Part shown: piece by piece, positions 7,040-9,416 of the stretch | Layout: every line of letters begins with the position of its first letter | Position numbering within the stretch: the stretch's first letter is position 1 | Assembly (NCBI GenBank): GCA_934438035.1 | Contig: CAKSBK010000024.1 | Location: forward strand, 1 to 9,416 | Direction of reading: 5' to 3' | DNA from: an uncultured Christensenellaceae bacterium | GTDB taxonomy: Bacteria > Bacillota > Clostridia > Christensenellales > Christensenellaceae | Length of the DNA stretch: 9,416 nucleotides | Made by a program: the position numbers and the translations under genes | The notes under the pieces: model-generated | The model's database searches: none | What the model saw: the letters and a program-made list of their open reading frames with translations, nothing else | What the model was told of the DNA's origin: nothing

Positions 7040-7079
7040 GGCAATAACCCGGCGTGACAAAGCCACTGCCGGGTTTGCC
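7040..7079 (-). promoter_or_regulatory. Stable intercistronic hairpin between binding protein and permease genes
   Basis: Arms GGCAA + ACCCGGC (plus strand 7040-7044 and 7047-7053) pair perfectly with GCCGGGT + TTGCC (7068-7079). This gives 12 bp with one two-base bulge, plus a possible inner GTG/CAC. No T-run follows at once; a T6 run comes only about 12 bases later, beside the permease start. It probably protects the lipoprotein mRNA from 3' decay or causes partial termination, giving more binding protein than permease. The structure is seen; the role is inferred. Confidence 0.75.
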
Positions 7080-7119
7080 TGAAATTAATTTGTCTTAAGT
7101 AAAAATATTCCGCTTAATA

Positions 7120-7899
7120 TCAATAGCCGTATTTTGCAAGCAGCTTGTCATACTCGCCGGACTTCTTGATGTTTGCAAGACCTGCGTTGAAGAGCTCTAA
7201 AAGCTCTGCATTTTCGCCCTTCTTAACCGCAAAGCCGTAATAACCGGGGTTAACAACGTCTCCTACGGTCTTTAAGCTGGTGCCGTCGTTCTTAATAGCC
7301 CAGCCGATAACGGAGAAGTCTTCAAAGCAAGCAACAGCCGCGCCCGTCATAACCGCCTGATACATAGAGGGAGAATCCTCGAAATAGGTTATCGTAAGGC
7401 CGTACTTATCTTTAATAGACTCGGTGTAGTCCGCAGAAACGGTGCCCGTCTTAGCGGCAACCTTAGCGCCCTGTAAATCAGCCTCGGAAGAAATGCTGCT
7501 GTCAGCGGCAACAACGAGTATAGAGCCGTCTTCAAAATAGCCGTCCGAGAAATCAAAGGTCTCTTCTCTTTCGGGCTTAATCGTCATACCTGCGATCATA
7601 CCGTCTGCCTGACCGGTCTGAACGGCGGTCATAGCGGGGTCAAAGCCCTCGTTCTTAACCTCGTATTCAAAGCCCTGATCTTTAGCGACAGCCGCAAGAA
7701 TATCCATATCGAGACCTACATATTCTCCGGATTCTTCGTCAAGATACTCAAAAGGCGGGAAAGCCTTATCGGAATAGATGGTGTATTTCTTTGCTCCGTC
7801 ACCGTTGGAATCCGCCTTCTGACCGCAGCCAGCAAACATAAGAGCGGACATGACAAGCACAAGAAGAAGTGCAGCAATGCGTAATGTTTTCCTGTTCAT
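7120..7899 (-). CDS. Amino-acid ABC transporter substrate-binding lipoprotein (SBP family 3)
   Basis: Extracytoplasmic receptor that captures an amino acid and delivers it to the permease. Its 259 residues start with a basic N-terminus (NRKTLR) and a hydrophobic core (8-23), ending in a lipobox MFAGC with Cys25 as the lipid-anchored residue. Phe at -3 is less common than Leu. The mature part shows the family 3 pattern: FPPFEYLDE (48-55), GLDMDILAAVA (62-72), the hinge region MTAVQTGQADGMIAGMTIKPERE (90-112, with Arg111 at the usual carboxylate-binding place), FDFSDGYF (115-122), AAKTGT (148-153), and the second-lobe Asp194. The ligand (glutamine, cystine, arginine or another) is not decidable here. 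A good GGAGG site (7909-7913) and its own promoter (7937-7964) precede it. It is the first gene of the importer operon. Confidence 0.96.
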   Translation of the reverse strand: MNRKTLRIAALLLVLVMSALMFAGCGQKADSNGDGAKKYTIYSDKAFPPFEYLDEESGEYVGLDMDILAAVAKDQGFEYEVKNEGFDPAMTAVQTGQADGMIAGMTIKPEREETFDFSDGYFEDGSILVVAADSSISSEADLQGAKVAAKTGTVSADYTESIKDKYGLTITYFEDSPSMYQAVMTGAAVACFEDFSVIGWAIKNDGTSLKTVGDVVNPGYYGFAVKKGENAELLELFNAGLANIKKSGEYDKLLAKYGY

Positions 7900-7936
7900 G
7901 AAGTTATTCCTCCAAAAAATTTTTTAACTATTTTAT

Positions 7937-7964
7937 AGGATACCATATTTTTCGAATTTTGCAA
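7937..7964 (-). promoter_or_regulatory. Predicted promoter of the amino-acid ABC operon
   Basis: On the minus strand: TTGCAA (-35, 7959-7964), a 16-base spacer ending in TGG, then TATCCT (-10, 7937-7942), so the -10 is of the extended TGn type. The start would be near 7930, leaving a leader of about 30 bases. The -35 is itself one of the TTGCA motifs repeated through this spacer, so a factor that bound that motif could block or recruit polymerase. Motif matches are moderate. Confidence 0.5.
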
Positions 7965-8202
7965 GTAGCTATATGCGAAAATTAATAATTTTTCTTGCAA
8001 TTTTGCACGTTTTTACAGCTTTATTAGGCGCATTTTTTATATTTATACCGAAAATATGAATATTTTATTTCGCAAAAGCCGCCGGGGGGCGTTTATTTGC
8101 ATAAAGTATACATTTGCATAAATTTTTCTTTCATTTTGCATTTTACCGCTTGCCGATTGCATTTTTTGCGCTGTTTTGCAATTTGCGGTTTTGTTTTCTG
8201 CA
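7957..8202. repeat. Cluster of TTGCA-centred motifs in the 316-base spacer (7900-8215)
   Basis: The spacer between hydF and the ABC operon holds no gene I can support. Eight copies of TTGCA, all in the same orientation on the plus strand, begin at 7959, 7995, 8003, 8097, 8114, 8136, 8157 and 8176. Near-copies TTGCG begin at about 8166 and 8183, and CTGCA at 8198. From 8097 onward the spacing is 17, 22, 21 and 19 bases, about two helical turns. Flanks are T-rich to the left of each motif. From base composition alone fewer than one copy per strand would be expected. It could be a degenerate tandem repeat, a regulator array, or curved DNA. Confidence 0.7.
8095..8122. repeat. Exact 11-bp direct repeat flanking a GTATAC palindrome
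   Basis: ATTTGCATAAA occurs at 8095-8105 and again at 8112-8122, separated by the six-base palindrome GTATAC (8106-8111). The 17-bp unit places the copies on roughly opposite faces of the helix. It is the best-conserved part of the wider TTGCA array. Confidence 0.85.
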
Positions 8203-8215
8203 TATGAAGGAATTT

Positions 8216-9412
8216 TTACTTATCTTCCGCCAAAATTTCAAGCGGACTTAAGCTCCTTTCCAATATTCCCGTAAAAAGCGCTATCGCCGTGCCGTAATTA
8301 GTAAAGGGAACCCCTGCGTCTAAAGCGCGCTCCATGCGGCTTTTCATCTCCTTTTCGTTAAGCATGCATCCGCCGCAATGTATAACGAGCTTCGTCTCTT
8401 TTAAATCATAGGGAAACTCTCTTCCGGAGGTAAACTTTATGTTGAGCTTCTTTCCCGTATAATCGCAAAGCCATTTGGGAAGCTTAACCGTGCCTATATC
8501 CTCGCACTGTCTGTGATGAGTGCAGCCCTCGCTTATAATTACGGTATCTCCGTCCTTAAGCGTTTTTATGGCGCATACTCCCTTAACCGCAGTCTCTAAA
8601 AAGCCCTTATATCTTGCCATTAAAATAGAAAACGACGTAAGCTTAATATCTTTAGGCACTATATCCGAAACTATTTTAAACGCCTGAGAATCCGTTATTA
8701 CAAGCGCCGGCTTTTCCTTTAAGCTTAAAAGCGTTTTTTTAAGCTCCGTCTCTCTTGTTACAACGCAGATTGCGCACGAATCTATAATATCCCTTATAAC
8801 AAGCTGCTGCGGCAAAATAAGCCTGCCCTTGGGAGCAGCGCTGTCTATAGGCGTAACGCAAATTACGGTCTGCCCTTCTTTTATAAGGTCTCCGACGATT
8901 CTCTTGTCGTTTTCGTTTTTCTTTGTAAGTCGTGCGACGGTATTTTTTAAAAGCTCTATATTTTCCCCCGTTTTTGCGCTTACGTAAATTTCATTTTCCT
9001 TTAGCTCGCCTCTTTTTGCGATATCACATTTATTATATGCGATTATATAATCGGTATTTCTCTTTTTAAAAAGCTCCAAAAGCTCTTTATCCGCTTCCTT
9101 TAAGCCCTCGCAGGCAGAAACAACAAGTATCGCTATATCCGCCTTGTCAATAACCTCCCTGGTCTTTTTTACCCTTAAGCTTCCGAGCTCGCCCTCGTCG
9201 TCATATCCCGGCGTATCTATTATAACCACCGGGCCTAAGGGCAAAAGCTCCATTGATTTTAAAACGGGATCCGTAGTGGTTCCCAAAACGTCGGAAACAA
9301 CGGAAAGCTGCTGAGAGCAAAACGCATTTACAAGGCTTGATTTGCCTGCGTTTCTTCTTCCGAAAAAGCCGATGTGTACCCTGCCTGCGGCGGGCGTTTC
9401 GTTAAATGACAT
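8216..9412 (-). CDS. hydF: [FeFe]-hydrogenase H-cluster maturation GTPase HydF
   Basis: Scaffold protein that receives the [2Fe] subcluster precursor built by the radical-SAM enzymes HydE and HydG and delivers it to apo-hydrogenase HydA in the cytosol. Its 398 residues match the family length. The N-terminal GTPase domain has the P-loop GRRNAGKSS (18-26), the Thr45-47 switch, DTPG (66-69), NKCD (127-130) and SAK (145-147). A middle dimerization region follows from about 175. The C-terminal metal-cluster domain has EGCTHHRQC (295-303) and HCGGC (345-349), matching the HydF signature CxH...HCxxC with Cys297, His299, His345, Cys346 and Cys349. The start at 9412 gives MSFNETPAAGRVHIGFFGRRN, a typical complete HydF N-terminus. 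Its ribosome binding site lies past the window edge. No convincing terminator is seen after the stop. It implies an [FeFe] hydrogenase and fermentative H2 metabolism elsewhere in the genome. Confidence 0.97.
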   Translation of the reverse strand: MSFNETPAAGRVHIGFFGRRNAGKSSLVNAFCSQQLSVVSDVLGTTTDPVLKSMELLPLGPVVIIDTPGYDDEGELGSLRVKKTREVIDKADIAILVVSACEGLKEADKELLELFKKRNTDYIIAYNKCDIAKRGELKENEIYVSAKTGENIELLKNTVARLTKKNENDKRIVGDLIKEGQTVICVTPIDSAAPKGRLILPQQLVIRDIIDSCAICVVTRETELKKTLLSLKEKPALVITDSQAFKIVSDIVPKDIKLTSFSILMARYKGFLETAVKGVCAIKTLKDGDTVIISEGCTHHRQCEDIGTVKLPKWLCDYTGKKLNIKFTSGREFPYDLKETKLVIHCGGCMLNEKEMKSRMERALDAGVPFTNYGTAIALFTGILERSLSPLEILAEDK

Positions 9413-9416
9413 GTGT

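Noticed and set aside
8071..8092. A GC-rich patch (GCCGCCGGGGGGCG) as a possible hydF terminator on the minus strand.
   Set aside because: It can form only a four-bp stem with a C4 loop before a short T4 run. It is too weak and more than 100 bases past the stop.
8056..8121. A 21-codon plus-strand frame (MNILFRKSRRGAF...) in the spacer.
   Set aside because: There is no ribosome binding site, it is very short, and it is made largely of the TTGCA repeat array.
7957..8202. CRISPR-like interpretation of the TTGCA array.
   Set aside because: The repeated unit is only 5-11 bases and irregularly spaced, with no long conserved repeat and no cas genes.
7900..8215. A riboswitch or T-box leader for the amino-acid importer.
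   Set aside because: The predicted leader is only about 30 bases, and the spacer is A/T-rich without the nested stems, T-box sequence or terminator such leaders need.

Overview
The window reads as chromosomal DNA of an anaerobic member of the Bacillota, probably class Clostridia. The support is a clear HydF ([FeFe]-hydrogenase maturase), strong AGGAGG-type ribosome binding sites, A/T-rich intergenic DNA with consensus-like sigma-A promoters, and a solute-binding lipoprotein of Gram-positive style. The genus cannot be named from this sequence. Almost everything is recognisable core metabolism or transport. No phage, insertion sequence, CRISPR array, tRNA or rRNA was seen.

Layout. (1) Positions 1-3645, minus strand: a tight operon trxB-glmM-glmS (glmS runs off the left edge), read from an extended -10 promoter at 3673-3701. 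It couples thioredoxin reductase with two enzymes of the UDP-GlcNAc/peptidoglycan precursor pathway: GlmS makes glucosamine-6-P and GlmM converts it to glucosamine-1-P. (2) Positions 3646-3824: a divergent promoter region. (3) Positions 3825-5383, plus strand: a TauE/SafE-type permease, a six-helix membrane protein of unknown function, and a 68-residue charged helical protein with heptad repeats. It ends in an unusual three-arm inverted-repeat region and two intrinsic terminators. (4) Positions 5587-7964, minus strand: a complete polar amino-acid ABC importer in the order binding lipoprotein, permease, ATPase. It has its own promoter, a stable hairpin between lipoprotein and permease, and a terminator facing those of the plus-strand unit. 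(5) Positions 7900-8215: a 316-base A/T-rich spacer with an unexplained array of TTGCA-centred motifs. (6) Positions 8216-9412, minus strand: hydF, with its partners HydE/HydG and any hydrogenase not in view.

I found no convincing new defence or mobile system. The parts least explained by known annotation are the 68-residue heptad protein with its membrane-protein neighbour, the three-arm repeat after its stop codon, and the repeated TTGCA array upstream of the ABC importer.
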